This document shows positions 1-5,196 of a stretch of DNA of 7,231 bases, one piece after another (within the stretch, counting starts at the first letter, position 1; each line of letters starts with the position of its first letter). Location: positions 1-7,231 of the forward strand of contig JAFCEA010000034.1 of assembly GCA_017609385.1 (NCBI GenBank). Reading direction: 5' to 3'. The notes under the pieces were generated by a model, which saw nothing but the letters and a program-made list of their open reading frames with translations, was not told the origin of the DNA and did no database searches. A program made the translations under genes and the position numbers. The DNA is from Candidatus Woesearchaeota archaeon. Its GTDB lineage: Archaea > Nanobdellota > Nanobdellia > Woesearchaeales > CG1-02-33-12.

Positions 1-870
1 ATTGTAAAAGACAAAAAAATACCTCACTTCAGCAAAGAGGCTGTTAATGCTATTATAGAAGAGGCAAGGAAGATGGCTAACAGAAAAGGCCATCTAACCC
101 TAAGATTAAGAGAGCTTGGCGGCTTAATAAGGGCAGCAGGTGATTTAGCAAAAGAACAAAATGCAGAATTTGTTATGAAAAAGCATGTTAATAATGCAAA
201 AAAAATAGCAAGAACCCTTGAGCAGCAGATAGCTGATAAATATATTGAGCAGAAAAAAGAGTATGAGGTTATTGTTACAACAGGAAACAAGATTGGCAGG
301 GTTAATGGTCTTGCAGTCATAGGGGGCTCTGAGGCATACTCCGGTATTATACTTCCCATAGAATCACAGGTTACACCCGGTGGCAAGGAAACAGAGATAA
401 TTGCAACTGGCCAGCTTGGAAAGATAGCAAAGGAATCTATAAAGAATGTTTCAGCTATTATCAAAAAGTATTTTGGAGAGGACATCAAGGGAACATATGA
501 CCTCTACGTTCAGTTCATGCAGACTTATGAGGGTGTTGAGGGCGACTCTGCAAGTATAGCTGTTGCAACATCAATAATCTCTGCATTTAAGGATATTCCT
601 GTAAAACAAAACTTTGCAATGACTGGCTCACTTTCAGTAAGAGGGGATGTCCTTCCAGTTGGCGGGGTAAGCTCAAAGGTTGAGGCAGCTATTGAGGCTG
701 GCATAAAAAATGTAATTGTGCCAAAAGCTAATTTAAATGATATAATAATTGATCCTGAAAAGATATCCAAGATTAATATAATACCTGTTGAGACAATTAG
801 CGATGTCCTAAAAGAGGTTCTTAACTGGAAAGGTAAGAAAGATATCCTTAAAATCATCTTAAAGAAGTAA
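1..870 (+). CDS. lonB: Archaeal LonB ATP-dependent protease, C-terminal part (5' truncated by window)
   Basis: The reading frame is open from base 1, so the ATG at 73 is internal and about 289 residues of a longer protein are visible. Archaeal LonB is a membrane-anchored AAA+ protease that degrades unfolded and regulatory proteins; its N-terminal AAA core and membrane helices would lie outside the window. Visible residues 1-60 are the C-terminal lid of the AAA+ module, with the family-typical RKGHLTLRLRELGGL stretch. The protease domain follows. The catalytic serine lies in EGDSAS (codon 547-549) and the catalytic lysine in GGVSSKVEAAIEAG (codon 676-678), giving the Ser-Lys dyad; TGSLSVRGDVLPVGG lies between them. 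The protein ends in a Lys-rich tail (ILKIILKK). A T-rich stretch follows the stop codon. The family call is very secure. Confidence 0.97.
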   Translation: MVKDKKIPHFSKEAVNAIIEEARKMANRKGHLTLRLRELGGLIRAAGDLAKEQNAEFVMKKHVNNAKKIARTLEQQIADKYIEQKKEYEVIVTTGNKIGRVNGLAVIGGSEAYSGIILPIESQVTPGGKETEIIATGQLGKIAKESIKNVSAIIKKYFGEDIKGTYDLYVQFMQTYEGVEGDSASIAVATSIISAFKDIPVKQNFAMTGSLSVRGDVLPVGGVSSKVEAAIEAGIKNVIVPKANLNDIIIDPEKISKINIIPVETISDVLKEVLNWKGKKDILKIILKK

Positions 871-880
871 CAGATTTTAG

Positions 881-910
881 AAAATTTTTTAAAGTTTGAT
901 TCTATTTTTA
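881..910 (+). terminator. T-rich terminator region after lonB
   Basis: T6 at 885-890 and T5 at 905-909 lie 15-40 bp after the lonB stop with no strong GC hairpin. Archaeal RNA polymerase commonly terminates on such U-tracts. In this AT-rich DNA, T-runs are frequent, so the call is moderate. Confidence 0.4.
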
Positions 911-993
911 AGATATGCCTAAAAAGATTCCAAACAAATGTCCAGAATCAATCTTGATGATGATATTATTAAACATAGCTATTTTCTACTAAC

Positions 994-1038
994 CAAAAAT
1001 TATATAAAGAAATAAAAAGAGTATTTTGCTAAGAGGTG
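994..1038 (+). promoter_or_regulatory. TATA box and Shine-Dalgarno site of the PAC2 gene
   Basis: An A-rich BRE-like tract (994-999) followed by TTATATAAAG (1000-1009) is a typical archaeal BRE/TATA element. Transcription would start about 25 bp downstream, near 1030. The Shine-Dalgarno GAGGTG (1033-1038) lies 5 bp before the ATG at 1044, which decides the start over an in-frame TTG at 1026. The predicted 5' leader is very short. Confidence 0.65.
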
Positions 1039-1043
1039 TTATA

Positions 1044-1754
1044 ATGAAAATTAAACTCATAAAAAAACCAAAAAATCCAATAATTGTAGGGGGTTTTCCC
1101 GGATTTGGGCTTGTGGGTACAATAGCGTGTGAGTTCTTAATAGATCATCTTAATACAGAGCTTATAGGCAAGATTTTGCTTGAGGATGAGCCAGCAATTG
1201 TGGCAATACACAAGGGCAAGATTATAGAGCCTTTATCTATATCCTATAATAAGAAGTATAATCTAGTTATAATACACTCAATGACTGCAACACCTGGCTC
1301 TGAGTGGAAGATATCTGATATAATAATTGCCATAGCAAAAGAGCTGAATGCAAAAGAGATAGTGAGTTTGGAAAGTGTCAACTCTAGCGGTATAATGGGA
1401 AAACCAAAAGTGTTTTATTATTCAAATGACAAGAAAAAAGAAAAAATCTTTAGAGATATTGGATTAAGTCAGCTTAAAGAAGGCATAATCATGGGAGTTA
1501 GCTCAGCTTTATTGTTAAAAGTAGATAAAATACCTATGTCATGCATATTTGCTGAAACACATACTACTCTGCCAGATAGCAAGGCAGCTGCTGAAATAAT
1601 CAAAGTTTTAGATAAATATATAAACTTAAAAGTTGATTACAAACCTTTGCTTGAAACAGCAAAACAGTTTGAAAACAAACTAAAGGAATTGCTGCAACAG
1701 AGCAAACAATCAATGAAGAACAGAGATAAAAAGGCATTGAGTTATGTTGGTTAA
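1044..1754 (+). CDS. PAC2-family protein, putative proteasome assembly chaperone (COG2047-like)
   Basis: This 236-residue protein has the PAC2 signature. A glycine-rich loop GGFPGFGLVGT (residues 16-26) follows the first strand. GVSSALLL comes at 151-158, and ETHTTLPDSKAAAEIIKVLD at 171-190 corresponds to the conserved segment ending the PAC2 fold. Family members include the archaeal PbaA/PbaB and eukaryotic Pba1/PAC2 chaperones, which bind alpha-ring ends of the 20S proteasome; most archaeal paralogues are uncharacterised. A charged, probably helical tail follows (about 200-230). The C-terminus is SYVG, with Tyr at the third position from the end, so it is not a canonical HbYX motif, where Tyr is penultimate. 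The gene follows lonB in the same direction but has its own promoter, and is convergent with the next gene 19 bp away. Family call secure; proteasome role is inference. Confidence 0.85.
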   Translation: MKIKLIKKPKNPIIVGGFPGFGLVGTIACEFLIDHLNTELIGKILLEDEPAIVAIHKGKIIEPLSISYNKKYNLVIIHSMTATPGSEWKISDIIIAIAKELNAKEIVSLESVNSSGIMGKPKVFYYSNDKKKEKIFRDIGLSQLKEGIIMGVSSALLLKVDKIPMSCIFAETHTTLPDSKAAAEIIKVLDKYINLKVDYKPLLETAKQFENKLKELLQQSKQSMKNRDKKALSYVG

Positions 1755-1772
1755 ATCTTTTTTAATTTTTAG
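1755..1772 (+). terminator. T-rich terminator of the PAC2 gene
   Basis: T6 followed by T5 within 18 bp directly after the PAC2 stop codon, in the 19-bp gap to the convergent HD gene. On the opposite strand this tract is A-rich, so it would serve only the + strand gene. Confidence 0.5.
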
Positions 1773-1773
1773 T

Positions 1774-2439
1774 TTAAATATCACTTATTTTATCACTTAA
1801 TTCTTTAAGTGAATCTAGCCATTCTTCTGGGCTGTCGTGAACTCTTTTATCGTAGACTATTGACTTTCCAGGTAAAAATGACATTGATTGCCTTGATGCC
1901 CAATAATCTCCTTCTCGGACAGCTAATTCTATTCTGCCTGGTGAAACTAATGCCCTTGTTAGCTCTGCAAGATTATCATTCATCTCTTTCTTAGAATAAG
2001 GCCTATCTTCAAAAGGTGGAACTACCCAGCACCATGGAGCCATATGGTACCTTACAGCATCTAATATCATTTGCTTTCCTGTTTGGTCATCCATTTCAAA
2101 TTGCTTTAACCATTCAGAGCCAATAATCCCATGCGTGTAATCAGTTTTTTCTCCCCATGTATCACCATTTTTCTTAATATCATGGACTAAAAATGCACCT
2201 ATTGCAAGGTCAGATTCATATTCACTAAATATTGCTCTTCTTGCATATTGTTCAATTACTGCAACACCTTTTTTTATATGTCTTATCAACCCGCCTTCGC
2301 CTTGGTCTTCGTATGGATGAAACCTACCAGATGAACTACAAGGCGCTTTCCAGAATTTAGGGTCAGCATTATTAAGAGCAGTTTCAACAAATTTTCTTAC
2401 TTGAAATGATTTAATCTTTTTTAATTCCTCACTTAACAT
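1774..2439 (-). CDS. HD-domain metal-dependent phosphohydrolase
   Basis: This 221-residue protein has a complete set of HD-superfamily metal ligands: SGRFHPY (His41), GEGGLIRHIKKG (His54), LVHDIKK (His86-Asp87), THGIIGSEWL (His103), RYHM (His132) and the closing Asp178 in REGDYWASR. HD enzymes are soluble and hydrolyse phosphoester bonds in nucleotides, cyclic nucleotides or RNA; the substrate cannot be told here. The SSG(K/R)-(Y/F)HP...GEGGL(V/I)RH arrangement recalls an HD family seen in phages and Firmicutes and also the HD domain of YhaM-type exonucleases; this is from memory. The ATG is supported by GGTGAT (2445-2450 on the minus strand) 5 nt upstream. The gene stands alone, convergent with the PAC2 gene, and borders the AT-rich region with the recombinase, so acquisition with mobile DNA is possible. 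Confidence 0.82.
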   Translation of the reverse strand: MLSEELKKIKSFQVRKFVETALNNADPKFWKAPCSSSGRFHPYEDQGEGGLIRHIKKGVAVIEQYARRAIFSEYESDLAIGAFLVHDIKKNGDTWGEKTDYTHGIIGSEWLKQFEMDDQTGKQMILDAVRYHMAPWCWVVPPFEDRPYSKKEMNDNLAELTRALVSPGRIELAVREGDYWASRQSMSFLPGKSIVYDKRVHDSPEEWLDSLKELSDKISDI

Positions 2440-2444
2440 GTTTT

Positions 2445-2512
2445 ATCACCTTCAAAATTCTCCAAGAAAATGCATGGAGTAGTTAAACTAACACCCCTTT
2501 TTATACCTTTAA
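2445..2512 (-). promoter_or_regulatory. Promoter and ribosome binding site of the HD gene
   Basis: Read on the minus strand, AAAGGTATAAAAAGG (about 2497-2511) is the best TATA candidate, placing transcription start near 2475-2480 and giving a leader of about 35-40 nt. The Shine-Dalgarno GGTGAT (2445-2450) matches the archaeal anti-SD and lies 5 nt from the ATG. A second TATA-like sequence (GTTTTATAAAG, about 2524-2535) lies further upstream. Confidence 0.5.
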
Positions 2513-2530
2513 GAAATTCAAACTTTATAA

Positions 2531-2613
2531 AACTTTTTGTTAAAACTCACTTTCTATTTATTATTTATGTTTTACTGCTTTTTTGTAAAGTTTTTACTTT
2601 AACTCTCACTTTT
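2531..2613. repeat. Imperfect duplicated motif upstream of the HD promoter
   Basis: Two related stretches, 2531-2554 (core CTTTTTGTTAAAACTCACTTT) and 2588-2613 (core GTTTTTACTTTAACTCTCACT), lie about 58 bp apart in the same orientation upstream of the minus-strand HD promoter. They share the A-ACTC-(TC)-ACTTT ending and the T5 tract and align only with small gaps. They could be paired regulator sites or remnants of a duplicated T-rich tract. The stretch 2440-2910 otherwise holds no credible gene; it contains this pair, then repeat R1, then the promoter of the 165-aa gene. Confidence 0.3.
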
Positions 2614-2737
2614 GCCTTATTTTCTTGTTTTTTCAAATTTTAAAAATTAATTATATTCTATAAAATATAAATTAGAAAGATTATATTAAGTAATATCCTT
2701 TAATAAATTTATTATCTAAAAGATATTTTATAGTATA

Positions 2738-2814
2738 TTAATGCAATTAAAAGTTTTAATTAAAGATTAAATCTTTTATTTAATTAAATAACTAAAACTT
2801 TTAATCAAAAACTA
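2738..2814 (+). repeat. Direct repeat R1, left copy of the pair flanking the recombinase cassette
   Basis: R1 begins TTAATGC and aligns with R2 at 4426-4503 at a constant offset of 1,689 bp (1,688 before a single 1-bp indel). Over 2746-2814 there are 56 matches in 69 ungapped positions. The end of the repeat, 2788-2814 versus 4477-4503, has 26 of 27 matches. R1 carries four motif units centred near 2753, 2773, 2798 and 2818, of the form AAAnCTTTTAAT or its G variant, the fourth just past the aligned end. Unit 1 (2746-2758) and unit 3 (2793-2805) are inverted relative to each other, and AAAGAT/ATCTTT (2762-2776) lies between, giving a roughly concentric dyad of about 60 bp. Confidence 0.7.
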
Positions 2815-2864
2815 TAAGTTTTATTATACTAACATAAATATCCTAATTTTGAAGTAGTAATAAA

Positions 2865-2882
2865 CAAAATCTTTATAAAGAA
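2865..2882 (+). promoter_or_regulatory. Promoter of the 165-aa orphan gene
   Basis: AAAATCTTTATAAAG (2866-2880) has an A-rich BRE-like part followed by a TATA element. The expected start of transcription is near 2900-2905, so the mRNA would be leaderless or have only about a 10-nt leader. No clear Shine-Dalgarno site precedes the ATG, which fits. Confidence 0.55.
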
Positions 2883-2910
2883 AGAAATATATGCTTATGG
2901 TAGTTAAAAA

Positions 2911-3408
2911 ATGCCAATGAATTTAATTGAAATAGTATTATACAAACAAGCCGAGATGCATGATGACTTGTTTAATAAAAAGGGAAAATATTTTTTGGAA
3001 TTTGATTTATATGAGTGCTTAACGTATGATCTTGATTCTTTGAAAACTTTTAAGGAGAATTATGGAATAAATCCAAATAAAGAGAACTTAATGAAATTTG
3101 CAGAGAAATTTAAAGAAAATAATTTTATAATTCCTTTTGCAGTACCTGAGGGGGACCCTATTACAAGGAGTTATAAGGTTAAAGAAAATATATCCAGTGA
3201 AAAATTCTCTGAGTGGTATCTTATTGAGATTAGTGGACCTCATTTAAGAAATTATTACGATTGGAAATCAGGAGTTGTTGTTCCAAAATCAATTGCTGAC
3301 AAGTGCCATACAGGATTAATTCACTCACAACTTTCCTCTTCTCCTGTAAATTTTTCCATAAAGAAGTATAAACCAATTCATGAAAAGATGGTAGAGTGTG
3401 TGATCTAA
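2911..3408 (+). CDS. Uncharacterised 165-aa protein inside the repeat-flanked cassette
   Basis: I do not recognise this protein. It is a soluble, mixed-charge polypeptide with no signal peptide or membrane segment. Visible parts are a helical, charged first half (about residues 4-72), then FIIPFAVPEGDP (72-83), a strand-like EWYLIEISGPH (101-111), NYYDWKSGVVVPKSIADKCH (114-133) and a polar C-terminus. Cys132, His133, His138, His157 and Cys163 are scattered and form no recognisable zinc motif. The start is ATG 2911 or ATG 2917; no Shine-Dalgarno is evident. A short frame 2891-2920 stops in an ATGA overlap with ATG 2917, which slightly favours the second start if that stretch is transcribed. 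Its own archaeal promoter, normal codon use and position beside a recombinase suggest an expressed cargo gene. Confidence 0.65.
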   Translation: MPMNLIEIVLYKQAEMHDDLFNKKGKYFLEFDLYECLTYDLDSLKTFKENYGINPNKENLMKFAEKFKENNFIIPFAVPEGDPITRSYKVKENISSEKFSEWYLIEISGPHLRNYYDWKSGVVVPKSIADKCHTGLIHSQLSSSPVNFSIKKYKPIHEKMVECVI

Positions 3409-3451
3409 AAATATAGTAAGCACAATAAAGTACCTCAAAACCTGTTTTCTA

Positions 3452-3470
3452 GAAAGATTTATATAAAAGT
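3452..3470 (+). promoter_or_regulatory. Promoter of the tyrosine recombinase gene
   Basis: GAAAGA (3452-3457) followed by TTTATATAAAAG (3458-3469) is the strongest BRE/TATA element in the window. Transcription should begin near 3488-3493, leaving a leader of roughly 115 nt before the TTG start, unusually long compared with the other genes here. A small inverted repeat, TGCGT/ACGCA (about 3470-3493), spans the expected start and could be an operator. Confidence 0.6.
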
Positions 3471-3517
3471 GCGTATAAGGTACATTACACGCAGTTTTTT
3501 ATATATAAACTAACTAA

Positions 3518-3578
3518 AATGCCCTTTCAAAGCCATATTTTCAACAAAAACCTGGCTTTTTGAGTAAAATAAGGCATT
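3518..3578 (+). promoter_or_regulatory. Two-part hairpin in the recombinase leader
   Basis: Two nested inverted repeats occur between the predicted transcription start and the recombinase start codon. The outer is AATGCC (3518-3523) with GGCATT (3573-3578), 6 bp. The inner is AAAGCCA (3529-3535) with TGGCTTT (3553-3559), 7 bp, closing a 17-nt loop. The GC content of both stems stands out from the AT-rich surroundings. It could be a regulatory leader RNA, or DNA sites bound by a protein or the recombinase itself. It matches no riboswitch class I know. Confidence 0.4.
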
Positions 3579-3605
3579 CAAACTAATGTTAAAAGAGGTA
3601 TTAAA

Positions 3606-4418
3606 TTGCTTAAAAAACTAAAGACTGAATTACAAATAAGAGGTTTTAGTGAAAAAACCATTAAGGCTTATATTTTTCATAATCAGAGATTTCTTGATTT
3701 TATTAAAAAAGAGCCAAATGAAATTAGTGAGGATGATGTCAAATCTTACATGGCTTTCCTGATGGCTGAGAAAAAGCAAAAACCGAGTTCTGTTAATCTT
3801 GTTTTAAGTTCTTTAAAGTTTATGTACCGGGAAATCATAAAAAAAAGGATATTTGATAATATAAAATCCCCAAAAAACGAGAAAAAACTGCCTACTGTGC
3901 TTACAAGGGATGAAATTGAAAGAATGATAAAAGCAATTAAAAATCCAAAACATAGACTTCTAATTGAATTTATGTATTCATCCGGATTGAGGGTTTCAGA
4001 GTGTGTTAGCATTAAAATACAAGATCTTAATTTGCAGGAAAAAATGGGTTTAATAACAGCTGGAAAAGGAAAAAAAGACAGGAATATAATACTTTCAAGA
4101 AAACTAGTTAGTGATTTAACAGATTATCTTACTAACAGAAGTGATGATAATCCTTATATTTTTCCTGTTAAAGACAAGCATATGAGTGTAAGGCAGGCGC
4201 AAAAAATAGTGCATGATGCAGCAAAAAAAGCAGGAATACAGAAAAGAGTGTTTTGCCATGCATTAAGAAGCTCTTTTGCAACACATTTACTGGAGAATGG
4301 AACAGATATAAGGATTATTCAGGAATTACTTGGACATTCAAACATACAGACCACTGAGAGATATACAAAAGTATCAAAAGATCAACTAAAAAAAGTTACA
4401 AGTCCTTTTGATACATAA
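3606..4418 (+). CDS. xerA: Tyrosine recombinase, archaeal XerA/XerD-like
   Basis: This 270-residue protein has the two-domain layout of Xer recombinases, close to the usual length of archaeal XerA. The N-terminal SAM-like core-binding domain covers about residues 1-88 (GFSEKTIKAY at 13-22). The catalytic domain runs from about 95 to 265 with every catalytic residue: Arg129 (SSGLRVSE), Lys154 (AGKGKKDR), His218 and Arg221 (HALRSSFATH), His244 (LLGHSN) and nucleophile Tyr253 (TTERYTKVS). It should be active, cutting and rejoining DNA through a 3'-phosphotyrosine. The TTG start is supported by GAGGT (3595-3599) 6 nt upstream; no better start is nearby. There is no integron-integrase insert. Chromosome-dimer resolution at dif is the family's housekeeping role; the repeats and adjacent orphan gene suggest element mobility instead. 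I see no obvious dif site. Confidence 0.92.
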   Translation: MLKKLKTELQIRGFSEKTIKAYIFHNQRFLDFIKKEPNEISEDDVKSYMAFLMAEKKQKPSSVNLVLSSLKFMYREIIKKRIFDNIKSPKNEKKLPTVLTRDEIERMIKAIKNPKHRLLIEFMYSSGLRVSECVSIKIQDLNLQEKMGLITAGKGKKDRNIILSRKLVSDLTDYLTNRSDDNPYIFPVKDKHMSVRQAQKIVHDAAKKAGIQKRVFCHALRSSFATHLLENGTDIRIIQELLGHSNIQTTERYTKVSKDQLKKVTSPFDT

Positions 4419-4425
4419 TTAAAAT

Positions 4426-4503
4426 TTAATGCTTAACAAAACTTTTAATAAATGCTTAAATCTTTTAGTCCTTAATATAACTAAATCTTTTAATCAAAAA
4501 CTA
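4426..4503 (+). repeat. Direct repeat R2, right copy, beginning just after the recombinase stop
   Basis: This is the partner of R1. It starts TTAATGC 7 bp after the recombinase TAA, and its motif units are centred near 4442, 4462, 4487 and 4507, giving the same 20-25-20 bp spacing as R1, again with the last just past the aligned end. Units 1-3 are all in the C orientation (ACTTTTAAT, TCTTTTAGT, TCTTTTAAT), so R2 lacks the long dyad seen in R1. Beyond 4503 the similarity fades, though CTAATTTT and AAGTAATAA blocks hint at a degenerate continuation. Confidence 0.7.
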
Positions 4504-4552
4504 AATATTTTTATCTAATTTTCTACTAAAAGTTATAAGTAATAATTAAATG

Positions 4553-4582
4553 TTATAATTTTAATTATAATTAAAATTTTAA
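4553..4582. repeat. Perfect A/T palindrome between convergent genes
   Basis: Bases 4557-4578 form a perfect 22-bp palindrome made only of A and T (half-site AATTTTAATTA). It extends to 30 bp (4553-4582) with one mismatched pair. It lies between the recombinase and the convergent minus-strand wHTH gene, where it could act as a bidirectional terminator hairpin, a cruciform or a dimer binding site. The remainder of 4504-4620 is featureless AT-rich DNA. Confidence 0.5.
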
Positions 4583-4587
4583 GTTAA

Positions 4588-4610
4588 TAATTAAAAATAC
4601 ACTAAAAAAG
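4588..4610 (-). terminator. T-rich terminator of the wHTH gene
   Basis: Read on the minus strand, a T6 run (4604-4609) followed by a second T5 run (about 4593-4597) occurs 10-30 nt after the wHTH stop codon. This fits archaeal U-tract termination. Confidence 0.4.
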
Positions 4611-4620
4611 AAGTTTCTGG

Positions 4621-5196
4621 TTAAACAAACCTCTTAGCCATGCTTTCATTAATGTCAACCAGATTTTCCTTTGCTTGCATATGCCTAAATTTTTGGTCAA
4701 TATCAAGATAAACCTCTTGGTTTACATACTTTTTTATGACTGGAATTCCCTTCTCTATAAGGTTTGTTATATACTCCCTTACCATAAATTCTGTTAATCC
4801 AATTCTTCTTGCAATGGTCTTATATGTTATGGGTCCTTTTTCCTCAGCCATTGTGTAAAGGGCCAGAAATACCTCTTTCTCTCTTGTAGTTAGAAATATG
4901 TGGTTATAGGCCTGTTTTTTACTATCATCAATGGTTTTCTCACTTGTGAGGTTTTTTATGAAGAGTTGTATTTCTTCTATTTTCTCATTTAGTTTATCAA
5001 TTTTTGAATCAACGTTACATAAATACTCATAATTAGCCTGAATTTCATTAGTATTCTCATTAATAGAACCTAAATGCTCCTCAAATTCCTCTTTGATTAT
5101 GTTAAAGGCTTTTTTCAGCTTTTTATTAATTATAATAAGTTCTTTAGAACTGTTACTCTTTTTTCTACTAAATAAACCAAAAATAATCCATATCAC
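4621..5196 (-). CDS. Coiled-coil plus winged-helix DNA-binding protein, uncharacterised
   Basis: This 191-residue protein has three parts. A short hydrophobic N-terminus (IWIIFGLF, residues 2-9) is followed by basic RKK. A long charged helical region follows, probably coiled coil (about 17-90, ending NEKIEEIQLFI). A helix-turn-helix domain covers about 102-166: LTTREKEVFLALY, TYKTIARRIGLTEFMVREYITNLIEKGIPVIKK, then a wing. The TxREKEV opening resembles LuxR/sigma-4-like domains and the rest resembles archaeal wHTH regulators. I recall similar uncharacterised proteins in DPANN archaea. The only usable start is GTG 5194-5196, because a TAA lies two codons upstream in frame. The GTG sits inside an SD-like GGGTGAT, so leaderless initiation is likely. 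It is divergent from the methylase gene. Targets unknown. Confidence 0.72.
   Translation of the reverse strand: MIWIIFGLFSRKKSNSSKELIIINKKLKKAFNIIKEEFEEHLGSINENTNEIQANYEYLCNVDSKIDKLNEKIEEIQLFIKNLTSEKTIDDSKKQAYNHIFLTTREKEVFLALYTMAEEKGPITYKTIARRIGLTEFMVREYITNLIEKGIPVIKKYVNQEVYLDIDQKFRHMQAKENLVDINESMAKRFV

Larger units (their letters stand above)
2738..4503 (+). mobile_element. Candidate minimal integrative cassette: direct repeats, orphan gene and tyrosine recombinase
   Basis: The two direct repeats exactly bracket one unrecognised gene (2911-3408) and one tyrosine recombinase (3606-4418), both on the + strand. The right repeat begins 7 bp after the recombinase stop, the usual position of an attachment site beside an integrase gene. 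Core genes resume on the right (from about 4621) and end on the left (1754), with the HD gene between. The repeats are about 81% identical, lower than expected for fresh attL/attR copies, so the element would be old, or the repeats are arm-type sites or members of a dispersed family. No tRNA target is visible. The repeats are observed; the element is inference. Confidence 0.4.

Noticed and set aside
957..963. ATGATGA resembling a C box of a C/D guide RNA
   Set aside because: No CTGA D box or C'/D' pair follows within about 70 nt, and the sequence is simple GAT repetition.
915..992. 25-codon frame in the lonB-PAC2 gap
   Set aside because: Too short, no Shine-Dalgarno site or TATA box, and no recognisable content.
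982..992. 11-mer TTTTCTACTAA occurring at 982, 4519 and 5161
   Set aside because: The 5161 copy is within coding sequence and the contexts share nothing else, so chance in AT-rich DNA is the simplest explanation.
2470..2643. 57-codon + strand frame rich in Phe, Leu and Ile (ATG 2470 to TAA 2641-2643), looking like a small membrane protein
   Set aside because: It has no promoter or ribosome site, overlaps the HD gene's promoter, and its hydrophobicity is what any frame through T-rich DNA would give.
2640..2745. Archaeal dif-like site for XerA in the AT-rich stretch
   Set aside because: Small palindromes such as TATCTAAAAGATA occur, but none has two 11-bp inverted arms around a 6-bp centre resembling known archaeal dif.
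3606..4418. Integron integrase interpretation of the recombinase with cassette array
   Set aside because: The protein lacks the extra segment typical of IntI, and there is no row of attC-like cassettes; only one gene and one repeat pair are present.
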